Shown here: positions 17,501-25,853 of the stretch, piece by piece
Layout of the letters: the number at the start of each line of letters is the position of its first letter
How positions within the stretch are numbered: the stretch's first letter is position 1
Origin: a virus
IMG/VR virus record: IMGVR_UViG_3300015366_000308
Coordinates: 1-29,109 of that record
Direction: 5' to 3' (one strand)
Length of the DNA stretch: 29,109 nucleotides
The notes under the pieces: model-generated
Database searches by the model: none
Seen by the model: the letters and a program-made list of their open reading frames with translations, nothing else
Told to the model about the DNA's origin: nothing
Made by a program: the position numbers and the translations under genes

Positions 17501-17900
17501 GATCTTCTGGGATACTATAATCTGCATACAGGTCTCTCTCGAATTCAGCCTGGCGTTTAGCTAAATCCTTTGCTGCCTTATCATCTTCGATGGGTACCTG
17601 TTGAGTATTTACTTTGTTTAGTTTGTCGGCCGACTGAGCAATCATCCTATTAGAAACCTGCTCATTATTCTTAATTCCTTGGTAGTTTTTCTTCTGATCA
17701 AGCATGTATTGTGACATGCCAATGACGGCAGCCTCGCCAACAGTCTTTGGTTTTTGCTTCTTTAAAAGTTCTGCGAAGTCCTGATCGGACATTTTGTTAT
17801 CAAACATACCTTCAGGCACATCGCCCACAGGCTTAAACTTAGTACCTGCGATAGGTTTATCTAGTGTAACCTCGTCTATTTGTGTTTGTGGATCGGTCAT
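14508..17900 (-). CDS. Large ejection-type virion protein with C-terminal histidine phosphatase
   Basis: This is a 1130-residue protein. Residues 1-550 are charged and helical. About 552-592, 612-628, 667-690 and 712-730 are hydrophobic or glycine-rich and could insert in a membrane, as in internal ejection proteins of podoviruses. A Lys/Glu-rich linker (about 800-892) leads to a histidine phosphatase (phosphoglycerate mutase-like) domain at about 895-1040. It has LIRHGET with nucleophile His901, LNEKGKVQAEKLG, SPMTRAQETA (Arg949), LAEW (Glu973, candidate acid), PPGGES (Glu1003) and VVTHGK (His1031). All core residues are present, so it should be active on some phosphate ester or phosphoprotein. 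A tail with KCPPGSKRKM follows. The stop overlaps the HExxE gene by four bases. Confidence 0.7.
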   Translation of the reverse strand: MTDPQTQIDEVTLDKPIAGTKFKPVGDVPEGMFDNKMSDQDFAELLKKQKPKTVGEAAVIGMSQYMLDQKKNYQGIKNNEQVSNRMIAQSADKLNKVNTQQVPIEDDKAAKDLAKRQAEFERDLYADYSIPEDQRHEGSIVKMPKGMRSDYVDHLGMKNPAWTREYVQLRKDPDTGKLSWQGYNKPSVIRGESDITMFSTRFKDEGFTEQVDDKTGLKSKVPTKEVQAFWDKQATDKDYSEEATRATNLLRNMEASGNYRVSKMMASNPELWKNFKAETGFLTGQDLNEGGAMQAADNAIMKTFEMDTPLSKVAPHYAPWAIMDAIDKHNQFAEYTDKYNQDQDNISAKLRLAGEPSLYQKMPEAFDRLHEIEAQMMRDPKSVSPADQKQYNAIKLELTKHTLETMKDSPLSAAFKMKAAEYKVKNDQHLKDIELLGTPDGQAALSLLSKQAKGYEMSQRLPDYFPGMKQAEKEQKAIDEKGDYFSSIKTFLRGVRNSTESIRSGIMRDIGFTEDQIGKEISGEKKSELDLRTPIRAGNTAWEKLANFSDGLGEMAGGLAPVMAMTMAVGGGSISGTIPFILREGVPFFLQGQNDYYREARANGLDNVTAHLKGILGGSALVLSQSILPKGKLLDHGVINKEIEEVIKKGVVDKSALESFYSKFISPGIHATGAGAAITTANGMADWAMNSYINMQKGTKLPADQLEPGKISESALMFGVMGSIMNGVSSFGDKSAARSMVLKMAEDHPLTTLRAIDDAITISKTDASYNETALQRMKKDVSEAIQMSYPESFTKEQRIATFDLIKKKEELQQEQSTVGSEFKGSFEQKIKAIDDKIKEVADKPESAQKHLDEVSDPLYKKLESEGYFDVPSKKEEKKAEDQSKKEAAVAKSESAPVLIRHGETDSNKLGLTGAADDPLNEKGKVQAEKLGEELAASGIKNVVTSPMTRAQETAEAIVGKTGGEVVTNDKLAEWNTGADKTPISEFDTKYWVNHPDEAPPGGESFNQFKGRVQSARDEISGLNKETAVVTHGKVLKMMDALDHNNGEWNEKAKAEFLKDKDFENATPYKDGKKFSPEKVEVEKTIDDKIQEKHGRTPEEIIKQMKEEGSLKIKCPPGSKRKMPLREIVKS

Positions 17901-17933
17901 GGGTAGAATGAATCTCCCATAAAAATAAGATTA

Positions 17934-19589
17934 TTATTGCTCGTCATCATCATTTCCTGCATTCTGTTGCAGGAAACTGATAAAATTCGGGTTCTCAGTA
18001 CTCATCTGATTCTTCTTTTTGGTGTTAACCTGATTTGAAATAGCACTATGGAATTGACCAAAATCATTGGTAGCCGGGTTGATAAATGTAGGGGTAAGTA
18101 CTAACATTTTTTGACCGCTATTAATCGGGTCTGGAACATACTTCTTGGTGATAAAAACAGGTATCGCATACTTGTTGATATCATCCATCTTAATATTCTG
18201 TTTGTACTTGGAGTTTACCTGATCTAAAATAGCCTGGATTGTCTCGTTGTGGTTGTTTGGATTCCCTTTCGCAAGCTGATCAATTGTTACTCCTTTAGTG
18301 TCATCAAGTTCTGGAAGTAACTTCTCCAGAATTCTCCTCCTGCCATCCTCGGTAACCAGTGTCCACCTGTCCAGCTGAACTCCGTCAACATTCTTAGGAT
18401 TATCCCCGGCTATGGCTTGGATAGCATTATTAATGATCTGAGTCCCCTTCATGTAGATTGGGTTACCGCTAGCTGTTTTACCCACCACAATATCTTTGGT
18501 TGGATTCCTAGCCGCATCGTACATGAATTGAGTGTTGACAGACTGAGGAGCATCTGTTTTTTTAGCCAGTGACGCATGTAAATAAACAAGGCTCTTAGCC
18601 TTTGCTGCATTTTTGTCAGCCATCTTCATCTTAAATGCTTCATCCTGCTCACGTTTATAACCAGGATCTTCTGCGTATGCTGAGGTGCCAACCACCTTTG
18701 GCTTTCCTTGGATAATATTTTTTGCGGTGGCGTACCCAACATAATCTACAGGTAACTTCATTCCCTTCGAGTCAGGATCAGCCTCAACAATCTTCTGTGC
18801 ATCATCCATAGTTTGTTTAATGACAGCAGGGTCTGCTTTTTCAAATTCAGCCTTAGCTGCTTGACGAACATCCCTTACACCATTAATAACCTGCGCCGTC
18901 TTACTTGCGATAGTCGGGGTATTGTGTGCGTACGATTGTATCTGCTTTGTTTCCCTAGCGATAGTGCGGCCAGAAGGGTCTTTTACTTCCTGCATATCCG
19001 GTTTAGTAACTACGTCACCGAAAATATGCTTATCATAATCTTGTTTAGGGAATGTATCTGCAGGGATTACCCATTTTGTTGGAGTATTTAATTGAGCCTT
19101 TGTGATTTGATCAGAATCCATATCATCGTACTGCTTATACATTTCATCCAGTTCTTCTGGTGACCTCCAGCCAACACCCTTATCTTTTAAGACGGCACTA
19201 GGTATTGTTTTGCTACGGAATTCGCCAATCTGTTTTGATGTACTCGCCCATGCCATAGCACCGGTGTAGGCATCGTTCTTTTTCTTTGTCCACTCGGCAA
19301 GTTGGTGTGGGTCTTTCTGGACATCCTTACTTGCCGCCATTAAAGCAGCTTCAGTAAACTTATCAGTATATTGTTTAAACTTAGGTATATCTTTTGGGCG
19401 TAATCCTTTAGCTAATTCGCCCATCTCAAGATTACCCTTATTAGCTGCATCAACAATAGCTTTTTGGTGAGCTAGATCACGTTGTTGTATTTGGCCAATA
19501 GTGTTGTAGAAGTTCTCCCAATGGTTGATATGAGCAGCACCTTCGCCCTGCCCTGTTGAAACGTTTAATCCTGAGAAATTATCAGCCAT
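17934..19589 (-). CDS. Probable internal virion protein, 551 residues
   Basis: I do not recognise a specific family. The protein is hydrophilic, Lys/Asp/Gln/Ala-rich and largely helical (e.g. RDLAHQKAIVDAANKGNLEM near the start, FEKADPAVIKQTMDDAQKIV in the middle), with no membrane segment and an acidic end (NAGNDDDEQ). Length, composition and place between a small Ala-rich internal-type protein and the 1130-residue ejection-type protein suggest a cargo or ejection protein stored in the capsid or tail lumen. ATG 19589 follows an A-rich leader (TATAAAAAACAATAACA). Confidence 0.5.
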   Translation of the reverse strand: MADNFSGLNVSTGQGEGAAHINHWENFYNTIGQIQQRDLAHQKAIVDAANKGNLEMGELAKGLRPKDIPKFKQYTDKFTEAALMAASKDVQKDPHQLAEWTKKKNDAYTGAMAWASTSKQIGEFRSKTIPSAVLKDKGVGWRSPEELDEMYKQYDDMDSDQITKAQLNTPTKWVIPADTFPKQDYDKHIFGDVVTKPDMQEVKDPSGRTIARETKQIQSYAHNTPTIASKTAQVINGVRDVRQAAKAEFEKADPAVIKQTMDDAQKIVEADPDSKGMKLPVDYVGYATAKNIIQGKPKVVGTSAYAEDPGYKREQDEAFKMKMADKNAAKAKSLVYLHASLAKKTDAPQSVNTQFMYDAARNPTKDIVVGKTASGNPIYMKGTQIINNAIQAIAGDNPKNVDGVQLDRWTLVTEDGRRRILEKLLPELDDTKGVTIDQLAKGNPNNHNETIQAILDQVNSKYKQNIKMDDINKYAIPVFITKKYVPDPINSGQKMLVLTPTFINPATNDFGQFHSAISNQVNTKKKNQMSTENPNFISFLQQNAGNDDDEQ

Positions 19590-19601
19590 TGTTATTGTTT
19601 T

Positions 19602-20288
19602 TTATAACCCTAAAAGAGGTAGTAGTTTAGCTATCGTAGCAGGGTCTAATTTTGATAAGATATCTTGTGAACTGCCGCCACCACCACCCGATGCTGATTT
19701 TTTACCACCAAGTATACTCATAGCCCCATCTGAACTTCCTTTCCCTCCAAAAGACTCCAGTGCCATAGCAGCAGTGCTAGCGCCCATCTCTAAGCCAGTA
19801 TTAGTATCAGCAGCAGCAGCACCCCTTAAACCACGTATTGCAGCAGCATTCTCTTCGTATTTTTGACGTTCGTTGTAATCCCACACTTTATCTTTCCATT
19901 GGGCGGTGACATCGTTACGTGACATCATGTTCTTTATATTCCCCACCCTAGCAGCAGCGTCCTGAGCCACTAGATTACTCTTAGCTGCGTCAGTATTAGC
20001 TTGGATAGTACTTACAGTAGCTAGACCGCCCTTCCTTTCGGTAGCAGCACCGGTAGCTGCTGCAGCACTTTTTTCAATCTCTTGTTGAGCCTTTGCGTAT
20101 TGGGCTGCAGGAAGACCTTCCTGAGCCATATCTCTTGATATCTGCTGATTTATTTTTACCTCATCAGGTATAACAGCTGTAGGGCGTTTATTTTCTTTTG
20201 CAAGCTTATTAGCCTTCCCTTTCTTTACAGCCCCAGAGATCAGGTTGTAAGCTGCCATTGCAGCTGGGATTAATAATGGGAGTGGCAT
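19602..20288 (-). CDS. Small internal virion protein (gp14-like style)
   Basis: This is a 228-residue protein. I chose ATG 20288-20286 (MPLPLLIPAAMAAYNLISG) rather than the longer frame to 20402, which overlaps the preceding gene by 71 bases. The N-terminus has a hydrophobic helix (about 3-18), followed by Ala/Lys/Glu-rich helices (EIEKSAAAATGAATERKG) and a Gly/Ser-rich linker (SASGGGGGSSQD) before a short hydrophobic end (IAKLLPLLGL). A hydrophobic N-terminal helix plus an Ala-rich coiled body is typical of the smallest of the podovirus internal/ejection proteins (T7 gp14-type). No homology is claimed. Confidence 0.5.
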   Translation of the reverse strand: MPLPLLIPAAMAAYNLISGAVKKGKANKLAKENKRPTAVIPDEVKINQQISRDMAQEGLPAAQYAKAQQEIEKSAAAATGAATERKGGLATVSTIQANTDAAKSNLVAQDAAARVGNIKNMMSRNDVTAQWKDKVWDYNERQKYEENAAAIRGLRGAAAADTNTGLEMGASTAAMALESFGGKGSSDGAMSILGGKKSASGGGGGSSQDILSKLDPATIAKLLPLLGL

Positions 20289-20331
20289 AATGAATGATTT
20301 ATATAGTAAAGTAACGAAATCTCTCTCATTG

Positions 20332-23300
20332 TTAAAGGACTTTTGGTGATACCAGGTAATTGACGAACGGTGAGAAGATATGAGTTGCTCCATATGTTCC
20401 ACATCTCAGGTGCATTTGCAACCACAATCCTTTCAGGTAATCTCCAGACCAGACATCATAAACATTGTACACATTGCTGTACACGGCCGCTCTCCAGAAC
20501 GCTGCGTAATACATATTTTCCCTCGCCTCAAAGTCACCATATATCAAATTGCTTTGTTGGTTCAATGCAGTGTATATATCACCGATAACCGGTGCATCCC
20601 ACAGCGGCACACTAGGCTCAGATAAGTCCTGGCTTTGTATTGGTGAAGCATACCCGACAGTAGTGAATTCTTTTTTAACATTTGGGTTATCATTGAACAC
20701 AAGATCAATGGATGGGAAGAACCCAGAACCATAGAATCTTCTGTTTGTTCCGACATCATCATGCACATACGGGATACCTGCCTGCCAGGTGATCAACTTG
20801 TTTCCGGCACAAACGATGTTATCCGACTGAATTGCTTCTGATTGGAAATCATAAAAAGAACTAAACGCATTCTCTTTTTCATCAAATGATAATGCGTACG
20901 GAACTTTACTGCCGCCACCCTGAAGAGAGAATATAACCTCCCCATGGCGATCTTTCAAGTAATTAAACGTACCCCATATGCGAGCAATGCCACCGTACTG
21001 GTAAGCCGTATCTGTATTATAAGCAGGTAAAACATTCCCTGCCCATGTCTGCATATGATATATCTCAGAGATAGGTGTCATACCGTCTTGGCTTAACCTA
21101 ACCCACACTCCTTTATTAATTGCTGGGAAGTAGTCTACATTGCCATTGCTAACCAAAGAACTAGGTATCGATAAACCGAAGTCCCCAATATAGTACTCAA
21201 TATTATTTGGCGTGATGATAGTATCAGAAGTGATCAATGTTGTATCACCTGCGTTGTTCTTGATGAACCTAGCATATATACCAACTCTTCCAACCCGAAC
21301 CTTCTGGAATACCCTCAATTCATTTTGATTGATCCTGGTACGGATAACAGGGCCAAATGAATCATCAAAGCGATCATAGTTGAGCGGGTAAAACATACTC
21401 ATCCCGTTAAAATTTGTTCCGAAATCATACGGTCGACTGTACCGGAACAAAACACCATCAGTAACCTGCTTTGCGTTAGGGTCATATACAGATGGACGGC
21501 CATTGCTATTGATCATCATATTGTATACGTCACTGAAGCTGGTTTCTATGATTGGTATAGTAACATTCAATATCACATCAACAGTCAGACTGTACGATCC
21601 TATGTTCATGTTCACGACATTGGCACTGTTTACCAAAAGCATGTTAAGATAACCGCTTGGAGGAACGGTAACATATGAATCAACCTCTACCGTATAGCCA
21701 ACAGATGGACTCATAGCGATCGGATTCACAAGTGTGATCACTTTCTCAACAGGGCCAGGCGTACTGATGGTAGCCAGAACAGATGCATTTAAAGCAAGGT
21801 CAACTGTTATTGGAATGCTAGCCCTCAACCTTACAGTTATAGGGTTGACTGAATTATTAAGGAAGAAATTAGCAGCAGGGTCATAGCTAGGCACCAGTGG
21901 GGGGTTTGCCTGTGCACCGGTAGCAGCTTGCAGAGTGTACACTGCGTTAGTGATTGTCGTAGGTATAGTAAGTTCAGGACGCACATAGTAAAATCCATTC
22001 CCGATCGGAACAGCACTAAGTACTGCGGAACGACCTATAAAAACGACCCTCTGGCGAGCGAACATATCTCCATTGGCAAGAGTAACCTTAGCCGGTGTGA
22101 CAAGATCAGCGCTCTGCGTTTGTTCCAACCCAATATGATATGCCTGGTCAGTGCCTGGGTTACCTATACCAAATGCCTTACCACACTCAAAGTATATCTG
22201 GTTGGTGGCATTTTGGTGTTTAGCCAAAGAATATAAAAGAATCTGGTAGTTCTGGAAATTACCAGCGCCGTCAAACTTAAAGTTGGCATCTATATCGGCA
22301 GTAGGGTAATATATTTGGACAAACGTCCCAATCTTAGTGATACCATCTACCACGAAACTATTCACAACACCCAACACTTCATAGTCGTAAGTAGCATTCA
22401 ATGTAGCAGGAGCACCGGTAGCTGCAAACCTACCTGATATGCGTACACGATCTCCAGGAGTGAACCCGTATGAAACAACCCCTTCGGTAGCATGAATCAA
22501 TTCATTATACTGACGGATATTATCAATCTCTAGATAAGCGTATCTAACCCCAAGAATATTAGCCTGAGCATCAGAGTAAGCACCATTGGTCACCCAGTTC
22601 AGGCGTTTGGAATAAGTAAGGTTCGGAGTTCTTACGGGCACCCATGATCTAGCCCATTTAGGTGGACGTTGATTGATCACTAACTGAGGTGACATATTCT
22701 GTGACCCGTTATCTAAAGCAGTCTGGAATGTACCGCCTGCAGCTATTACAGCACCGTTTGTCCTACCCGCTTCGTCAAAATACATCTGACCAAATGTGTA
22801 GGCAGATTGGAATGCGTATGAAAATTTGGTTGTGGCGGCATTAACAGGTGATGCGAACCCTGTACCGGTTGTGCTAGTTCCAGAAGAATAAAGTGTAATC
22901 GCTGTTGGATAGCTTACGATCAATACATTATCCACTAAAGATACCTGAGTAAACCCTTCTGCTACTAACAACCCAGACACAGCAGCAAGAACGGCATTCA
23001 CTGTTTGAACCGATGCCGACTCTAGGTAGCTGATACTTTTATCAGCACCTGCCCCATCAACCATATTTATTTTATAGTAGGCTGCACTATTATTGAATAC
23101 ACTTACGGTACCACTAACATTCGTACCGGTGCCTGCTACGTAAATTTTAATCCTTGTGCCTGCTACACCGCTATCGACACCTGATATTGTTGCAAAGAAC
23201 AGTAATCCATTGTAATCAAAGAAGTAAGTATTCCCACTTTCAGTAGGCGAGTTAACAGATGTATTGGCATTTACAATGTTGTAGCCTTCTTTTATGTTGG

Positions 23301-24297
23301 TGTAAGCTAAGACATTCCCGTTGATCAGGGACTGAGCAGCAGCTTCCTGAGGAACCATTGACTGCAATTCTCTTTGCTCCAAAGGATCTACAGGTATGTA
23401 ATTGTCGCTATTATAGAACTTATACCAGAATACATCGTTACTAGTAAGACCCAAGGCTGCCTTATCAAAGCTTGATATCAGATACCATGGGCTTAAAATT
23501 CCATCTTTCACATACCGGAACGATACCTCAATCTTTTTCACGTTAGACGGTCCAGTGCTCATAAACAATGAGATCCTGGAGTTTAAGTGATAATCATCCT
23601 GCGTAAGTGTGGTATACGGCTGAAAAGGTAATGGCACGATGGAATATTGACTCCATACAGACTTCTCGTTGTCATCATAGACAAAACGGTAGCTGAATTG
23701 GAATAAAATATTCCTCAATTGATTGGATGTAACATCAGCATCATTCTCATACACAGGTTTGATAGGCATCTGTGGAGGTGCTTTAGCTACATCAATATAA
23801 GATCGGATAATAGGATTGTACGTTCCAGCCAAGAAACTTTTGATATTGATCTTAGTCGGACGTTTCAAGCTATCAAGGAAATATAAAATATCACCAGTGT
23901 TATCATCGCCATAAAAAATATCTACGCTAGTAATTACCCCGTCTGCTGTAAAAGAAAGTGGGATACCGGTAGTATTTGTACCGTCTTGTATCAGCGTGAC
24001 AATACTCTCGTCATCATTGATGATGTATACTCCAGAATTACCATTGCTATTATAGTTAAAGAAAAAGACCCTCTTCTGAACGGGGTCCCAAAATCTTCCG
24101 ATGTTCACATTATTACCTGCAGGTGGAGTAAAGTTAAGCTTGCGATTCCCGGGTATTTTTTCTCCTCGAAGGTTGCCTGGCTCACCCTTGAATATAATAT
24201 TTCTCGCAACCTTATGGCGGCCAGGTACCCACACCTCGTTTGGGGTGTCGTAATCCATCATTCCTAGTAGCCGTAAAGATTGAGTCTGTGGTCCCAT
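20332..24297 (-). CDS. Large tail tube / muzzle-type protein
   Basis: This 1321-residue protein is mainly beta and rich in Asn, Tyr, Val and Thr. It has no membrane segments and no enzymatic motif that I can see. The N-terminus carries a GRHKVARNIIFKGEPGNLRG segment and repeated beta-propeller-like strands (GRFWDPVQKRVFFFNYNSNG, YIINDDESIVTL). Further on come aromatic-rich strands and a QRELQSMVPQEAAAQSLING stretch followed by an 'AYTNIKEGYN' strand. This pattern recalls the large 'stabilisation/muzzle' tail protein of crAss-like phages. Its place after the small adaptor genes and before the ejection-type genes agrees. It likely forms the distal tail tube. Family assignment is from memory. 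Confidence 0.55.
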   Translation of the reverse strand: MGPQTQSLRLLGMMDYDTPNEVWVPGRHKVARNIIFKGEPGNLRGEKIPGNRKLNFTPPAGNNVNIGRFWDPVQKRVFFFNYNSNGNSGVYIINDDESIVTLIQDGTNTTGIPLSFTADGVITSVDIFYGDDNTGDILYFLDSLKRPTKINIKSFLAGTYNPIIRSYIDVAKAPPQMPIKPVYENDADVTSNQLRNILFQFSYRFVYDDNEKSVWSQYSIVPLPFQPYTTLTQDDYHLNSRISLFMSTGPSNVKKIEVSFRYVKDGILSPWYLISSFDKAALGLTSNDVFWYKFYNSDNYIPVDPLEQRELQSMVPQEAAAQSLINGNVLAYTNIKEGYNIVNANTSVNSPTESGNTYFFDYNGLLFFATISGVDSGVAGTRIKIYVAGTGTNVSGTVSVFNNSAAYYKINMVDGAGADKSISYLESASVQTVNAVLAAVSGLLVAEGFTQVSLVDNVLIVSYPTAITLYSSGTSTTGTGFASPVNAATTKFSYAFQSAYTFGQMYFDEAGRTNGAVIAAGGTFQTALDNGSQNMSPQLVINQRPPKWARSWVPVRTPNLTYSKRLNWVTNGAYSDAQANILGVRYAYLEIDNIRQYNELIHATEGVVSYGFTPGDRVRISGRFAATGAPATLNATYDYEVLGVVNSFVVDGITKIGTFVQIYYPTADIDANFKFDGAGNFQNYQILLYSLAKHQNATNQIYFECGKAFGIGNPGTDQAYHIGLEQTQSADLVTPAKVTLANGDMFARQRVVFIGRSAVLSAVPIGNGFYYVRPELTIPTTITNAVYTLQAATGAQANPPLVPSYDPAANFFLNNSVNPITVRLRASIPITVDLALNASVLATISTPGPVEKVITLVNPIAMSPSVGYTVEVDSYVTVPPSGYLNMLLVNSANVVNMNIGSYSLTVDVILNVTIPIIETSFSDVYNMMINSNGRPSVYDPNAKQVTDGVLFRYSRPYDFGTNFNGMSMFYPLNYDRFDDSFGPVIRTRINQNELRVFQKVRVGRVGIYARFIKNNAGDTTLITSDTIITPNNIEYYIGDFGLSIPSSLVSNGNVDYFPAINKGVWVRLSQDGMTPISEIYHMQTWAGNVLPAYNTDTAYQYGGIARIWGTFNYLKDRHGEVIFSLQGGGSKVPYALSFDEKENAFSSFYDFQSEAIQSDNIVCAGNKLITWQAGIPYVHDDVGTNRRFYGSGFFPSIDLVFNDNPNVKKEFTTVGYASPIQSQDLSEPSVPLWDAPVIGDIYTALNQQSNLIYGDFEARENMYYAAFWRAAVYSNVYNVYDVWSGDYLKGLWLQMHLRCGTYGATHIFSPFVNYLVSPKVL

Positions 24298-24298
24298 A

Positions 24299-24760
24299 TT
24301 AATTATATACTCTTATTTCAATGAATGTATCGCTAAAATTAGGTGTGCCTGTACTTGTTCCATCGTAAAGAGTGAATTTTAATATAAATAAAGAATCTCC
24401 TACGGGAACTCCTGTTACAAAATATGGTTGTCCACTATTATTATATGAACCACAAACTAATGCTGTTTTGTTAGCTGTAAAAATAGCCGTTGACGGGACT
24501 ATATTGATAGTTCCGTTTGATGGATTAGTAAAAGCAAAAGTAGTAGCCCCGAAATCAGAATTTAATACTTTAGGTGCGTTCAATGTACTAAGGCTTATTA
24601 GGGCTGCATAAGTTTTATAAGGTCTAAAATTTTCTTTTAACGCTAATAAAGTATTACATACAGGGTCAACATCGCCAGATGGTGCCTCAAATGGAAACTT
24701 GTAGCTAAGGTCAATAGCTGCAACTATTAACTGGTTTATACGAGCGTCTTCTCCTGCCAT
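24299..24760 (-). CDS. Unknown small structural protein, 153 residues
   Basis: I do not recognise this protein. The N-terminal third is helical (ARINQLIVAAIDLSYKF, LLALKENFRPYKTYAALISL); the rest looks all-beta (FAFTNPSNGTINIVP, LFILKFTLYDGTS, TFIEIRVYN). It may be a head- or tail-decorating or trimeric fibre-like protein. Hand counts of 24361-24600 give 80 G+C in 240 bases (33%), against about 46% in sampled lines of the neighbouring adaptor gene, which suggests recent replacement. Its ATG shares one base with the stop of the upstream gene (TAATG), and its stop is one base before the muzzle-type gene. Confidence 0.5.
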   Translation of the reverse strand: MAGEDARINQLIVAAIDLSYKFPFEAPSGDVDPVCNTLLALKENFRPYKTYAALISLSTLNAPKVLNSDFGATTFAFTNPSNGTINIVPSTAIFTANKTALVCGSYNNSGQPYFVTGVPVGDSLFILKFTLYDGTSTGTPNFSDTFIEIRVYN

Positions 24761-25065
24761 TACAGTATAAATTTGCCGGAACCGCTCGTTAATAAACGAC
24801 CGCTACCGCTTGTTAATAAATATCGAACCGTCCGTACAGGTGTAGGTACCACGAGTACTATGTCTGTCACCTTGAACTTATACAACCTATCAAACATACC
24901 CTTGGCCGTGTAGTTATTCCCTGAAGGATCAACACCAGTACAATTGTAGATAACATTTGTCTGGGCGGCATCGAAATAAGATGTACCCAAAGTAAATGTG
25001 ATCATCCTTTGTTGGTCCGGACCAGGATATCCGACAATAAGCGTTATGTTTTGTTGTCCCGTCAT
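24760..25065 (-). CDS. Small beta-rich protein with C-terminal tandem repeat, 101 residues
   Basis: Function is unknown. The protein is mostly beta (NITLIVGYPGPDQQRMITFT, VTDIVLVVPTPVRTVRYL). It ends with two consecutive copies of LLTSGSG(R/K), which are encoded by a 24-bp tandem repeat. The start overlaps the adaptor stop by four bases and the stop shares one base with the next gene, so it is part of the coupled tail-adaptor operon. It may be a minor structural protein. Confidence 0.5.
   Translation of the reverse strand: MTGQQNITLIVGYPGPDQQRMITFTLGTSYFDAAQTNVIYNCTGVDPSGNNYTAKGMFDRLYKFKVTDIVLVVPTPVRTVRYLLTSGSGRLLTSGSGKFIL
24776..24823 (-). repeat. Two-copy 24-bp tandem repeat encoding LLTSGSG(R/K)
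   Basis: Units 24776-24799 and 24800-24823 are near-identical in the core (CGTTAATAAAC versus TGTTAATAAAT; CCGGAACCGCT versus CCGCTACCGCT). They keep the reading frame, so copy number can change without breaking the gene. Confidence 0.75.
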
Positions 25066-25847
25066 CCTTTAACCCCCCATAGGAATGATTCTCTGTAATA
25101 CTGCTCTGCCTCAGCCAGATTAAATGGTTTGTACATCTTCTTAGAAAGACTCACTGCGCGAGCAAAATCTCTTGCCCTCATCTGCTTATCATTACCTGCC
25201 ATATGACTGTTTGCAGGCATAAACTGCGTATCCTTCCAAGCTAGCCAGGCGATCATAGCTTCCTCAAACTGCATAGGAATCTCGTAGTCCATATTCTGAA
25301 TCGGTGCAGACAGATACATCAGCCACACGTTTGGATACGGGTAGTTGGTATTCAGTATAATTACACGATTTGTCTCATCAATCTTAAACTCCCCAGGCTG
25401 AATCAAGTGGCTGCCCAAACCGAAGTTCTGTTGGTTGCCTGCCCACTCGCCATCGGTCGGTCCATAGAAACCGGTACCGGTCATCCAGTAAGGTCCTAGC
25501 AATGCCTGCTGAATCTCTGGTGTGATATCAGCTAATCGGTTAGGCCCGTTATCGCGGTAAGTAGTCAGGTTGTTATTGACGGCAAGCGTCTGGAATTCCC
25601 CAGCTGCATTTAACTGCCCAACCTTGCACCATTTGATGTAATCTGCGGGGAATGTGGCTGTTTTGTTTGCATTGACAACCAATTCAACTGTCTGTGGCTC
25701 CCAGAATCCATTCAATCCCATGAATTTAAACCCACGGAACGCAAGTCTCCACAGCCTCAGAAACTCTGCTTCATTACCCTTTGCCTGCTCCTGATAAGAG
25801 TAAACAGCATCTCTGAGTTTAATATTTGTCTGTATAGGTGCTGACAT
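25062..25847 (-). CDS. Tail adaptor / tubular-type protein (T7 gp11-like style), 261 residues
   Basis: This is probably a head-to-tail ring protein below the portal. It starts with helices (KLRDAVYSYQEQAKGNEAEF), then RGFKFMGLNGFW and FPADYIKWCKVGQLN, a segment style I associate with tail tubular protein A (gp11-like) adaptors, where a 'P-x-D-Y' precedes a conserved strand. Next come beta strands (RVIILNTNYPYPNVWLMYLS) and a C-terminal helix bundle ending ARDFARAVSLSKKMYKPF. It follows two other small proteins of similar size, and the stop overlaps the next start by four bases. The exact position in the neck is not resolvable from sequence. Confidence 0.55.
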   Translation of the reverse strand: MSAPIQTNIKLRDAVYSYQEQAKGNEAEFLRLWRLAFRGFKFMGLNGFWEPQTVELVVNANKTATFPADYIKWCKVGQLNAAGEFQTLAVNNNLTTYRDNGPNRLADITPEIQQALLGPYWMTGTGFYGPTDGEWAGNQQNFGLGSHLIQPGEFKIDETNRVIILNTNYPYPNVWLMYLSAPIQNMDYEIPMQFEEAMIAWLAWKDTQFMPANSHMAGNDKQMRARDFARAVSLSKKMYKPFNLAEAEQYYRESFLWGVKG

Positions 25848-25853
25848 GGGTTA

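Noticed and set aside
20289-20402. Longer start for the small internal protein
   Set aside because: It would overlap the muzzle-type gene by 71 bases, and the inner ATG opens with a typical hydrophobic helix.
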